A stretch of 64,000 nt of DNA from Thermanaerosceptrum fracticalcis (GCF_000746025.2 NZ_CP045798.1:1908501-1972500); one strand, 5' to 3'; positions 46,607-55,567 are shown, numbered from the stretch's first letter. The notes: generated from the sequence alone by a model not told the origin. Made by a program: numbers and translations.

Positions 46607-47994
46607 TGTCCACCCTCCTCAGGGATCACCTTTCCCTTATTCAAAATACCCTTGGGGTCCAAGCAATCTTTAATGCTCTTCATGAATTTCAAATCATAAG
46701 GAGAGAACTCCCAAAGCATGTATTTCAATTTTTCAATCCCTATACCATGTTCCCCCGAAATCGTCCCCCCTAAATCTATGGCCAACTGTAAGACTTCATC
46801 ACATGCTTTCTCCATGCGTTCAATCTCCTCCTGATCCCAGGGCGAGTAAAGGAATGTTGGATGAACATTACCGTCACCCGCATGAGCCACTTGCCCAATA
46901 ACAACATTATACTTTTTCGCTATTAATTGGACGGAGCTCAGCATTTCGGGTAACTTATCCCGGGGTACCACAACATCTTGAGCTAATTGTGAAGGTCTAA
47001 TTCTACCCATAGCACCAAAATTAGATTGGCGCGCTTTCCATAACAGGGTCCTTTCTTCCGGAGACTGGGCCTTGGAAACACTAATACAATGGTTTTTGTG
47101 TAGAATTTTTTCTATACGAATTAATGTACCGGGAATCTCAACATCTAACCCATCTACTTCAATAAGAAGTAAGGCTTCAGTGTTAGGGTTTAAACCAAAA
47201 TTTATGTAATCATTTACTGCCTGCGCCGAGGCACGGTCCATAATCTCCAGGGTTGTCGGTATGATACCCTCAGCAATAATCTCTGAGACCGCTTTACCTA
47301 CATCCTGAAGGGATGTAAAAAACGTCAAAAGTGTTCCGGTACTTTGCGGCAAAGGAGTCATTTTTACACATATCCTGGTTATAATCCCAAAAGTACCTTC
47401 GGAACCACAGAACATGCCTGTGATATCAGGTTCCATACCGTAATTTGGGGATAGTATTCCGGTTGTAATTAGTTCTCCAGTAGGCATAACAACTTCAAGT
47501 CCTAAAATGTGATTTTTCGTAACGCCATACCTGACTCCTTTAATACCGCCGGCATTCTCAGCCACATTACCACCTAGACTAGACACACGAAAACTAGCAG
47601 GGTCAGGAGCAAACATATACCCATATGGTTCAATAACTTCCTGCAACTCACCATTGGGCAGGCCTGGTTCAACAATAGCGAATTCATGCTCAGTATTTAT
47701 TTCAAGGATTTTTTTCATCCTGGATAAGACAAGGACAATACCACCATAAATGGGTACAACCCCCCCGCTAAGGCAAGTTCCTGAACCACGGGGCAAGATA
47801 GGTATATCTTCACGATTCGCCAGCTTCACCAGTTCAATGATTTGTTCAGTACTCTCAGGGAATACTACTGCTTCGGGCATGTTATAGTAGGGTGAAGCAT
47901 CATAGGCATATACTTCAAGAGCAATTGTATCAGTAATAACATTCTCCTTGCCAACTATATCCCCGATTCTTTCCAGTAATTCCTTTCTTAACAC
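46603..47994 (-). CDS. GlcD-like FAD-linked 2-hydroxyacid dehydrogenase
   Basis: 463 residues of the FAD_binding_4/FAD-oxidase C family: PRGSGTCLSGGVVPIYGG, SLGGNVAENAGGIKGVRYGVTKNHILGLEVV, VAHAGDGNVHPTFLY and SGEHGIGIEKLKY. Members oxidise glycolate, D-lactate or related 2-hydroxyacids. With the GlcE- and GlcF-like subunits it forms a three-part oxidase. GTG start with GGGGG upstream. Confidence 0.9.
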   Translation of the reverse strand: MLRKELLERIGDIVGKENVITDTIALEVYAYDASPYYNMPEAVVFPESTEQIIELVKLANREDIPILPRGSGTCLSGGVVPIYGGIVLVLSRMKKILEINTEHEFAIVEPGLPNGELQEVIEPYGYMFAPDPASFRVSSLGGNVAENAGGIKGVRYGVTKNHILGLEVVMPTGELITTGILSPNYGMEPDITGMFCGSEGTFGIITRICVKMTPLPQSTGTLLTFFTSLQDVGKAVSEIIAEGIIPTTLEIMDRASAQAVNDYINFGLNPNTEALLLIEVDGLDVEIPGTLIRIEKILHKNHCISVSKAQSPEERTLLWKARQSNFGAMGRIRPSQLAQDVVVPRDKLPEMLSSVQLIAKKYNVVIGQVAHAGDGNVHPTFLYSPWDQEEIERMEKACDEVLQLAIDLGGTISGEHGIGIEKLKYMLWEFSPYDLKFMKSIKDCLDPKGILNKGKVIPEEGGQ

Positions 47995-48066
47995 ACTATA
48001 TCCCCCTTAACTAAACCCCGTATCCGGTAAATCCACTATCAATCATAAAATCTAGTCATAAGTGCT

Positions 48067-48840
48067 CTAACCTATTAATACTGACTTAAAAACGGCTAAG
48101 CGGTCCTTCGAGGCCTGTACAAGTATGCCAGCATCCGTAGAATGCATAATGTACTGTACCCCACGGTCAACCCAATAACGGGCGTCTTCGGGGTCCCGGG
48201 CAAAAGTACCGATGGTCACCCCTTTTTTCCGGCAGGCCTCTGTTACCTTCTCCATGACCGTAACAACACTGGGGTGCTTTACTTGTCCCGGAACACCCAA
48301 TGATTGTGACAAATCCCATGGTCCCAGGAAAATTACATCAATACCCGGAACTGTTATTATTTCCTCGATCTTTTCTGCTACCTGGGCACCTTCAATATGA
48401 ACCACCGTTAATACTTCCTCATTGGAAGTCTGTATATGTTCAGCCGGTGGAGTAACAGAATAACCGGCGGCGCGGACAAAACTGCACAATCCCCTCTTAC
48501 CTTCCGGATAATAACGGGCGGCTTCCATCAGGGTCTTTACTTGCTGTGCCGTTTCAATTTGGGGAATCTGTACACCTTCCGCGCCTGTATCCAAAGCCCG
48601 CATAACATAGGACACTCTTGGCTCGGCAATTCTGACGAGACCAGTAATTCCGGCACTGCGTGCAGCGCGTAACATATGCTCTAATGCAGGAAAATCGTAA
48701 ACACCATGTTCCATATCTATTACCACGAAGTCCCAACCTGTAAGACCCAGTATTTCCACAGAAGCCGGACTTAGACGAGCAAAGGTGCCCATACAAACCT
48801 TGCCTTCCTTTAACTTTCTTTTTAGCATATTCTCACGCAT
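48067..48840 (-). CDS. HpcH/HpaI-family class II aldolase
   Basis: 257 residues. FVVIDMEHGVYDF, GAEGVQIPQIETAQQV and DVIFLGPWDLSQSLGVPG are the signatures of metal-dependent 2-oxo-3-deoxy acid aldolases, which split a 4-hydroxy-2-oxoacid to pyruvate (or oxaloacetate) and an aldehyde. First gene of the operon that also carries the glcDEF-like oxidase. RBS GGAG lies nine bases before the ATG. The actual substrate is unknown. Confidence 0.88.
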   Translation of the reverse strand: MRENMLKRKLKEGKVCMGTFARLSPASVEILGLTGWDFVVIDMEHGVYDFPALEHMLRAARSAGITGLVRIAEPRVSYVMRALDTGAEGVQIPQIETAQQVKTLMEAARYYPEGKRGLCSFVRAAGYSVTPPAEHIQTSNEEVLTVVHIEGAQVAEKIEEIITVPGIDVIFLGPWDLSQSLGVPGQVKHPSVVTVMEKVTEACRKKGVTIGTFARDPEDARYWVDRGVQYIMHSTDAGILVQASKDRLAVFKSVLIG

Positions 48841-49023
48841 TCCTATTTTCTCCTTTCTCTTTCAAAGAACTGTAGCATTACGTCACGGTAAGCCTGAAAG
48901 TAGGTAGCTCAAGTATCTTAAGAACATTATCCAATTCTCCCCCACCGGCATCATTACCATTAATACCCAAATCTTCAGAAGATATATCCACTACAGCCAG
49001 TACCTCACTTATTAAATTTAACA

Positions 49024-49039
49024 TGCAATAAACATGCCA
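49024..49039 (-). promoter_or_regulatory. Sigma-54 (-24/-12) promoter of the aldolase-glcDEF operon
   Basis: Third identical copy of TGGCATGTTTATTGCA on the minus strand. Only the promoter core is shared exactly; sequence on the upstream side then diverges from the other two copies until the UAS. Confidence 0.9.
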
Positions 49040-49078
49040 ACGGGGGATGCTCCACTTCAAAGTGAAAAAATAAGCAAA

Positions 49079-49118
49079 TGAGTCAATAACGACTCATCTT
49101 CGAATCATTATTGACTCA
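49079..49118. promoter_or_regulatory. Paired UAS, aldolase-glcDEF promoter
   Basis: TGAGTCAATAACGACTCA at 49079-49096 and CGAATCATTATTGACTCA at 49101-49118, again 22 bp apart. Spacing is conserved although the sequence between sites is not, which argues for real binding sites. Confidence 0.8.
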
Positions 49119-49122
49119 TTTG

Positions 49123-49161
49123 CTTAAGAAAGTTTATGAAACTCTAAATAAGACAGAATAA
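49123..49161 (+). pseudogene. Relic: 3' end of the 100-residue small-protein gene
   Basis: Translates as LKKVYETLNKTE and stop, the same as the end of the gene at 58721-59023, with nearly identical nucleotides. Nothing of the rest of that gene is present. Confidence 0.85.
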
Positions 49162-49191
49162 AAAAACGCAGGCTAAGCCTCGCGTTTTTTT
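49160..49191. terminator. Terminator copied with the relic
   Basis: AACGCAGGC-TAA-GCCTCGCGTT with A-tract and T-tract at the ends; it corresponds to the terminator at 59025-59050. It may now end the small upstream relic and block read-through toward the UAS. Confidence 0.75.
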
Positions 49192-49222
49192 ATTCTGCCG
49201 TCCATCCTCCATCCATGACTGG
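49190..49222 (-). pseudogene. Relic: 3' end of an SDR gene
   Basis: Minus-strand reading gives PVMDGGWTAE and stop, matching the C-terminus of the SDR at 62677 (LVIDGGWTAE). It follows the terminator directly. Confidence 0.85.
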
Positions 49223-49307
49223 TGCTTTCCCTCACCGCTACAAAATCATAATTTATGACATAATTAAATTAGGTATTTGCCTAACCCTTTCGCTGTTTAT
49301 ATCTGAT

Positions 49308-50229
49308 TTAATATAGGCTCTTGTAGATATTATAGACATCGCTCCAGGTAAGGGGTACATAATTGTTCTTCATCAGGCGTTCTTGCGCCATGGCCGCTGT
49401 AGTAAACATTTCAATCTCTTCTTCCTTCATGCCGTATTCCCTGAGCTGTTTCCTGCGGATAACCACAGAGAGCAGATTATCCAGGGCAGCCAGGGCATCC
49501 TCTCCCTCTTTCAGCCCCATAATTTCTTTAATTAGTTGATTAAAATTCGCTATTTTACCGCTAGGATTATATTGATTATACACCTGCATGACGGCACTGA
49601 AAAACGCGTAGTTTGCCTCACCGTGGGACACGTGATACCCACCACCCAAGGGATATGAGAGGGCATGCACTGCCGCTACCCCGGTATTGGCGAAGGCGAT
49701 TCCCGCATATGTGCTGGCCAGTAAAACCCCTCCAATGTTTTTGTAAGCCGCTTCCTGGCCTTCCTCCGATATTTTCTTATAAACACCCAATATGTCTTGA
49801 ATAGCTTTTACGCTGAAAAGCTCTGTAAAAGGATTGGATTTGGGCGCCAGGTAGGATTCCACTGCGTGAATCAAGGCATCAATGGAACTGAATGCGAAGA
49901 ATCTATACGGCAAACCCTTGAGGAGAGACGGAATTAGCACTGCCTGATCCGGGAATAAAACGGGATTGACTATCCCTTTCTTCACACGGGCCTGGGTATC
50001 TTCCATAATGGATATATTGGTTACTTCGCTTCCTGTGCCGCAGGTGGTAGGAATCACCACCAGCTTTTTATCCTTGACCACCGGACTTCTCCCATATAAT
50101 ATCTCTAGCACATCTTCCACACCCTGGAGTATCAAGATTTTCGCCACATCTATGACCGTGCCACCTCCCACGGCTATTACCCGCTGGTAATCTTTGCCAT
50201 TCAATTCAGAAACGATGGCATTGATCATT
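49308..50229 (-). pseudogene. 4-hydroxybutyrate dehydrogenase, C-terminal part (split by IS)
   Basis: About 306 residues of an iron-type alcohol dehydrogenase closely like clostridial 4-hydroxybutyrate dehydrogenase: IAVGGGTVIDVAKIL, IPTTCGTGSEVTNIS, DALIHAVESYLAP, HALSYPLGGGYHVSHGEANY. The N-terminal 67 codons lie beyond the IS at 51858-52058. Removing the IS and one copy of its 7-bp target duplication restores one open frame (GEPNDKMINAIVS at the join). The enzyme would convert succinate semialdehyde to 4-hydroxybutyrate. An internal ATG at 50228 could in theory give a truncated product without the N-terminal nucleotide-binding part. Confidence 0.92.
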
Positions 50230-51857
50230 CAGTAGTTATGCAGTTTCAGGATAATTTTCCCAATCCCATAACCTAAGTTCCAAAGAATGTGGCCAGAATT
50301 TATCAATAAGCCTTGAAAAACGCTGGGTTGCCGTGTCAAAATAGACTTGGATCAACTGCTCGCAACAGCGGATCCGACAACCGGCGTTGAAGAAGTACCT
50401 TATCACTTCGCAGAGGGAGGGGGCTTGTTCGGCGCCTTCTTTATTGCACTCCCAAGAGGCATAACAAAGAAGGGTCTTCGCTGTAAACAAGAGCTCCACA
50501 TGTGCGAAATGAGCTGTTTCAGACTGAGCATAGCAAGATGTTAAACCAAGATTCTGTTTAGCGGTGCGGTAAAAAACTTCTATTCTCCATCGTTTAACAT
50601 AGGCAGTTGCAGCTTCTTCCGGCGTATCTACGCGATTGCTTATCAGGAGATACGCATCCTTGAAGGTTGCTGGGCATTCTTCCTCCGGAAGAACTATGCT
50701 GCCCTCGACAGCCTGCTTCTCATAAGTGGCTGCAATGGCAGCTATGGGTAAAAAACGTTGTCTAGTAATGGGTTTTCCCTTGCGTGTTAAGGTCTCATAG
50801 GGCATTTTGATGTAAATGTCCGGAATACTGAGAACCGATTCTTTGCCAAGGACCCGAAGCTGGGAATAAACTTCTCGCAGCAGTTGCTTCGGATTAAGTT
50901 TAATGTAGCGTTCCTTTCCTAGTACCGGGTCGTAGATTTTCCTGAATAGCGCTGTGTTACGTTTGGCTTTGGTAACCCAGTCAAAATTTTGACCCATCAG
51001 CCAGTTCAGGAACTTTTTACACAAAAACCAGCGATCCATGGCTACCCATAGTCTGGCCTTGTTCAGCTGACGAGCCTCTGCGAGCATCTGTTTAGCAAGA
51101 TCAAGCTTGCTTTGTTTTTCATTCTCCTGACCGGTTTTAACCCAAAAGCGCCATAACATGGGATATTCAAGACCATTCTTTAAGATAGCCAGGGTCGACA
51201 CAAGATTAATACACCATACATGGCGCTTATCCGAACTGTCAAAGAGCCAACAGAGAAAGGGGATTTTTTTACCGTGAGGATGCTCAATTTTGGTATCGTC
51301 TAAGGCAATGATATCGCCGTCGGTCAGCCTGCTATCCGTATTTTCTTGTAACCTGGCAAATCTGCCCAAAGAGAACCGGAGCCACTGAAAGGGCTTGGAG
51401 AGAAACCGGCTGAAGGCACTTTGAGAGATGATTTGCCCGGAAAGCAGTTGTTGTAAAAATGGAGCTTCCGTTGAAAACTTAGCATTTTGATTTGCAGAAC
51501 TTGAATGATTAACAAGGCCGCAGATGTAGGCAAAAGCCAGGAGCCACGCTGGAATTCCGGAGTGTTTGCGTATTCCGGACTGGGAAAACAGCAGAGACAG
51601 GTCAAATAAATCCCAAATTGTCTTGAGTACCGGGATTCCGGCACCTTGACCGTGATCCTTTTTTTCGAAAGTTGGTTTACACAGTTTCTTCATCAGCATC
51701 ACCCATATCGCTAGAGTGATGGTAGAAAATACCATCCAAAGCGATTATGGGGGCTTTCCGAAAAAGTCAAGCCTTTTTTGTCGAAAATTAGGATCTTTTT
51801 TAAAATATTTTTTGAGTTATCATTTTCTATTTATTTCCACCAACTGCATAACTCCTG
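50230..51857 (-). mobile_element. IS4-like insertion sequence with 7-bp target duplication
   Basis: 1,628 bp. Inverted ends CAGTAGTTATGCAGTT (50230-50245) and its counterpart at 51842-51857 (CAGGAGTTATGCAGTT read inward) differ by one base. GATCATT flanks both sides (50223-50229 and 51858-51864). It carries one transposase gene and interrupts the 4-hydroxybutyrate dehydrogenase gene. Intact ends and duplication suggest recent insertion. Confidence 0.93.
50236..51699 (-). CDS. IS4-like DDE transposase
   Basis: About 487 residues. Likely acidic residues in IALDDTKIEH, VAMDRWFLC and WRIEVFYRTAKQNLGL fit the DDE pattern of IS4/IS701-like transposases. The frame is uninterrupted and fills the element, ending 6 bp from its left end. 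The start is uncertain: ATG codons at 51699 or 51693 are the best candidates, with no clear RBS. Confidence 0.85.
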   Translation of the reverse strand: MLMKKLCKPTFEKKDHGQGAGIPVLKTIWDLFDLSLLFSQSGIRKHSGIPAWLLAFAYICGLVNHSSSANQNAKFSTEAPFLQQLLSGQIISQSAFSRFLSKPFQWLRFSLGRFARLQENTDSRLTDGDIIALDDTKIEHPHGKKIPFLCWLFDSSDKRHVWCINLVSTLAILKNGLEYPMLWRFWVKTGQENEKQSKLDLAKQMLAEARQLNKARLWVAMDRWFLCKKFLNWLMGQNFDWVTKAKRNTALFRKIYDPVLGKERYIKLNPKQLLREVYSQLRVLGKESVLSIPDIYIKMPYETLTRKGKPITRQRFLPIAAIAATYEKQAVEGSIVLPEEECPATFKDAYLLISNRVDTPEEAATAYVKRWRIEVFYRTAKQNLGLTSCYAQSETAHFAHVELLFTAKTLLCYASWECNKEGAEQAPSLCEVIRYFFNAGCRIRCCEQLIQVYFDTATQRFSRLIDKFWPHSLELRLWDWENYPETA

Positions 51858-52058
51858 GATCATTTTATCGTTGGGCTCACCGTAGCCATAATTCTCCTGG
51901 AAGATGACATGACACGGCAGGTTATAGCCTTTCAGATGGTTATCGAAGATTACAGCGTTAGTGACAAGCAAATCCTCCTCATTGAGGGCAAACTCCTGTA
52001 TAAACTCTGGGAAAGTGTCATATTGATAAAGCTCTGTAGGCAATTTAAAACTATACAA
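51858..52058 (-). pseudogene. 4-hydroxybutyrate dehydrogenase, N-terminal part (split by IS)
   Basis: Encodes MYSFKLPTELYQYDTF through YGYGEPNDKMI, the N-terminus of the dehydrogenase whose remainder is at 49308-50229. Past the IS junction the frame reads a few IS-encoded residues (QELCSWWK) and stops. TTG start with AAAGGATG upstream. It lies 42 bp after the permease gene in the same direction. Confidence 0.9.
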
Positions 52059-52100
52059 TTTACCATCATCCTTTCTACGAAGGATATATCGTACTTTTAC

Positions 52101-53546
52101 CTATTTGCTTTGGTCCATACTGCTGCTGCAGCCGATATTACCTACCTTAACTTCCTTGACATTAACTTTTTCGGAAGCTGTATACTCAATCAGGAAGTAG
52201 AGAATGATACCGCTGGCTAAGCCCCAGGCGGCGCCCTTGATAGCCAGGATGGCAGCCATAGTCATAGCCACTCCCCGCTGCATATTGTTATCAAGCATTT
52301 TCATACCGATATATCCACAAGCAAAGGCTTGCACCACCATAGTAAGGGCAAAGAATATACCAAAGGCCGGTTTAATCAGGGTAACCAGGGGCATTAACAT
52401 AACAGCAATAACGGTGGCAGCCCGGAAGGTACCTACGCCTCCCCAGTAGGAAGGTAATGTCTTATATCCCATCTTATACCGTTCTGTTATTGTTAGCAGA
52501 CCGGAAGCCCAGAGAGGACCATTCAAGGGCACCCAGGGCGCGAAGAGACCCATAATACCATTTCTGATGGCTGATACCAGGTTGGAGCGGGAAGCATCAA
52601 ATTCCACAGTTTCATCTTCCCTGGCTGCAGTGGCATCATTAACGATCTCTTTAGCCAAAATAAAGTCGCCGAAGGCGATGATGTACGCGGTCAATGCCAT
52701 GGGCAAGGCATTAATAAAGAACTTTAATTCGGGCCAGCCCAGGCCGAAGACTGTATAATTCTGCAGAACATACCCAAAATTAACGGGTGTCAAAGACCAG
52801 ACGATCTGGGGCACAGGCAATTCTTTCAAGAGATAAGGTCCAACAATAATGGCAAAAAGTTGGGCAGGGACAATTCCCTGATTTCTCAATATCTTAATCC
52901 ACCTGTTCTTTTCGGCAGCTTTGGCAAATGTACCCGAGAATAAGAAGAAATAGGCGATTAAGGTGGAGAGGATAATAGTCATCGGTGCTAACTTTAATCT
53001 AACATTTATTACGTTGAGAGCGGCCGCGAAACCGGCGCCTAGAATAATGCCTCCCCTTACGGAGATGGGGATTCTATCGATTAATTTCTTTCCTACCCCA
53101 GTAGCCCCCATGACGAAAAAGAGCAAGGCTACAAGCAATTGTAAGGCAATCATCGCATGGATTCGATCAGGACCGATGGCATATGCCGATAGATAACCTA
53201 TGGTTAAAGGTAAAGCCGGAGTTATCCAGCCTGGTACAACCGGGTCGCCCAGATGAGCCGGGAGTGCATAGCAGATGGCATTTAAAACACCGAAGGTAAG
53301 GGCTATCTAGAAACTATTAACACCTAAAACCTCCATGGTTGTGGCCACACCGGCGCCTAAACAAGCAACGCCCAAGAACATTGCTGCGAAACATTCTGTC
53401 CATTCCCATTCATAATGTAATAAAGGCAGCCTTATTTTGAAAGGACCAAAGGGTATATAGGGTTGGATTCCTCCATAATCCCTCTTCAAGATAGGAAAAG
53501 TTCCTGACGGTAGTTTTTGCCCTTTTAAGGGTACTTCGCTCGACAT
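52101..53546 (-). pseudogene. Polytopic permease gene with an in-frame TAG
   Basis: One frame from the ATG at 53546 to 52101 (481 codons) is broken only by a TAG at 53307-53309, codon 80. Both halves read as one membrane protein: GVACLGAGVATTMEVLGVNSF before and IALTFGVLNAICYALPAHLG after, with about ten further hydrophobic helices. It has a good RBS (GGAGG). The family is not clear to me; it has the look of a solute:cation symporter. Context suggests uptake of 4-hydroxybutyrate or a precursor. Re-initiation inside the gene (for example at 53153) would give an incomplete protein. Confidence 0.85.
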
Positions 53547-53683
53547 CGCATTACCTCCTTTTTGTTGTTAATCAACTTAATGTTTAAAGCACTTTTATTT
53601 TATAATTAGTAAACTGCCAAATCCCCCCTTTTTTATTAGTTTTTATGATTTAGAATAAAACCACTATACAACATAGTTACAAT

Positions 53684-53699
53684 TGCAAGTTCTATGCCA
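53684..53699 (-). promoter_or_regulatory. Sigma-54 (-24/-12) promoter of the permease-4HBD genes
   Basis: Minus strand TGGCATAGAACTTGCA: GG and GC are ten bases apart and both hexamers fit the consensus. It lies 137 bp upstream of the permease ATG and faces away from the abfD promoter. Confidence 0.85.
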
Positions 53700-53825
53700 A
53701 TATAATTCCTTTAGTTAGTCATCGTTTTATACATGATATTCAACCGCCAACCCTGTAAAACCAAACAATAAAAAATCACCGACACATATGAGAATAATTA
53801 CTTTTGCCTCTACAGGATTAAAAAA

Positions 53826-53936
53826 CAGTGTACCATTGCACTCTTTTGTGCGTTGTTGCACTGTTTCCCATTCAAGTTTGATTCGTTTTATTTTTTCAGT
53901 CTTCTCTAACTGAAAATACTTGTGCAAAAATGCACA
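53826..53936. promoter_or_regulatory. UAS cluster between the divergent sigma-54 promoters
   Basis: Three palindromes of the form TGTGCA-N4-TGCACA: TGTGCAAAAATGCACA (53921-53936, perfect arms), TGTGCGTTGTTGCACT (53847-53862) and a weaker AGTGTACCATTGCACT (53826-53841). They differ from the TGAGTCA sites of the other regulon, so a separate activator is expected, most likely the one at 57104. The sites serve both directions. Confidence 0.8.
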
Positions 53937-54035
53937 TCACCTGTTTTTGCCTTCCTTTTAACCTTACGAAATAAAATTACCCAAGGAAAATTATTATCTA
54001 TATTTAATTTAGTTTGGTTAAAATAGTTCAATACT

Positions 54036-54051
54036 TGGCACACAATTTGCA
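54036..54051 (+). promoter_or_regulatory. Sigma-54 (-24/-12) promoter of abfD
   Basis: TGGCACACAATTTGCA: exact TGGCAC and TTGCA with GG and GC ten bases apart. It lies 54 bp before the abfD ATG, with AGGAGG in between. Confidence 0.92.
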
Positions 54052-54104
54052 TGAATATGATTAATGACCATTATAGAATAAAAACTTATTGAGGAGGTAT
54101 TTGT

Positions 54105-55556
54105 ATGCCCTTAAAAACAAAAGAAGAGTATATTGAATCTTTGCGAAAAATGAAGTTTAAGCTTTATCTCTTCGGTGAAAGGGTCGAAAACATTGTAGAC
54201 AATCCCATCGTCCGCCCTTCCATGAATTCGGTGGCTATGACCTATGAACTGGCCCATGACCCCCAATATGAAGACTTGATGACGGCTACCTCCAGTCTCA
54301 CCGGAAAGAAGATAAACCGCTTCTGTCACCTGCATCAAAGCCATGATGACCTGGTTAAAAAAGTAAAAATGCTCCGTCTCTTAGGTCAAAAGACAGCCTC
54401 CTGCTTCCAGCGCTGCGTGGGGATGGATGCCATAAATGCCGTAGACAGCACTACTTACGAAATAGATCAGAAATACGGCACAGAATACCACAAGCGTTTC
54501 CGCAACTGGCTATTAAAAATGCAGGAAAACGACTGGACAGTGGACGGGGCCATGACTGATCCCAAAGGAGACCGGAGTCTTTCTCCTTCGCAGCAGAAAG
54601 ATCCCGATATGTTTGTCCATGTTATAGAAGAAAGAAAAGACGGTATTATTGTGAGAGGCGCCAAGTGCCATCAGACCGGAGCCCTAAACTCCCACGAAAT
54701 CCTGATTATGCCCACCATTGCCATGGGTGAAGCAGACAAGGACTATGCCATATCTTTTGCCCTTCCTGCAGACAGCGAAGGCATAATCTATATTTACGGA
54801 CGCCAATCCTGCGACACCCGGAAACTAGAAGAGGGAACCATGGACTTGGGCAACGCCCAATTCGGGGGACATGAATCTCTGGTAATTCTGGACAATGTAT
54901 TTGTACCCTGGGAAAGGGTCTTTATGTATAAAGAATATGACTTCTCCGGGATGCTTGTAGAGCGTTTTGCCGGCTATCACCGTCAGAGCTACGGCGGCTG
55001 CAAGGTAGGTGTAGGCGATGTCCTCATCGGGGCAGCAGCCCTGGCCGCAGACTATAACGGAGCCAGCAAAGCCAGCCACATTAAGGATAAGCTTATTGAA
55101 ATGACCCACCTGAATGAAACTCTCTACGCCTGTGGTATCGCCTGCTCCTGCCAGGGCCGCCCCACAGCTACGGGAACCTATCTCATTGACCTGCTCCTGG
55201 CCAATGTTTGTAAGCAAAACGTTACCCGCTTCCCCTATGAAATTGCCCGCCTGGCTGAAGATATCGCCGGCGGACTGATGGTCACCATGCCTTCGGAAAA
55301 AGACCTGAAAAACCCGGAAATTGGCCACTATGTGGAAAAATACCTTAGAGGCGTTTTTGAAATTCCTACAGAACACCGGCTCCGTATCCTGCGCCTCATC
55401 GAAAACCTCACTTTGGGAACGGCGGCCGTGGGCTATCGTACTGAATCCATGCATGGCGCCGGGTCTCCCCAGGCCCAACGTATCGTCATCTCCCGCCAGG
55501 CCAATTTCAATGCTAAAAAAGAACTGGCCAAAAAAATAGCAGGTATTACGGAGTAG
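54105..55556 (+). CDS. abfD: 4-hydroxybutyryl-CoA dehydratase / vinylacetyl-CoA isomerase
   Basis: 483 residues, the usual length. FAD and [4Fe-4S] enzyme that dehydrates 4-hydroxybutyryl-CoA and isomerises the product to crotonyl-CoA. The cluster ligands of the family (Cys99, Cys103, His292, Cys299 in C. aminobutyricum) are present as C100, C104, H292 and C299 (CFQRCVGMD and YHRQSYGGC). The gene is intact and has strong codon bias toward G/C third positions. It is preceded by a sigma-54 promoter. Confidence 0.96.
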   Translation: MPLKTKEEYIESLRKMKFKLYLFGERVENIVDNPIVRPSMNSVAMTYELAHDPQYEDLMTATSSLTGKKINRFCHLHQSHDDLVKKVKMLRLLGQKTASCFQRCVGMDAINAVDSTTYEIDQKYGTEYHKRFRNWLLKMQENDWTVDGAMTDPKGDRSLSPSQQKDPDMFVHVIEERKDGIIVRGAKCHQTGALNSHEILIMPTIAMGEADKDYAISFALPADSEGIIYIYGRQSCDTRKLEEGTMDLGNAQFGGHESLVILDNVFVPWERVFMYKEYDFSGMLVERFAGYHRQSYGGCKVGVGDVLIGAAALAADYNGASKASHIKDKLIEMTHLNETLYACGIACSCQGRPTATGTYLIDLLLANVCKQNVTRFPYEIARLAEDIAGGLMVTMPSEKDLKNPEIGHYVEKYLRGVFEIPTEHRLRILRLIENLTLGTAAVGYRTESMHGAGSPQAQRIVISRQANFNAKKELAKKIAGITE

Positions 55557-55567
55557 CAATAAAACAG

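Noticed and set aside
48878-49060. 60-codon minus-strand frame before the aldolase gene
   Set aside because: Its start lies inside the sigma-54 promoter, so that promoter could not transcribe it whole; no RBS or family evidence.
53307-53309. Selenocysteine or pyrrolysine codon
   Set aside because: Selenocysteine uses TGA, not TAG. Pyrrolysine is known mainly in methylamine methyltransferases, and other genes of this cluster are also broken, so a nonsense mutation is simpler.
53727-53927. 66-codon minus-strand reading frame upstream of abfD
   Set aside because: It overlies the UAS palindromes, has no convincing RBS and matches nothing I recognise.
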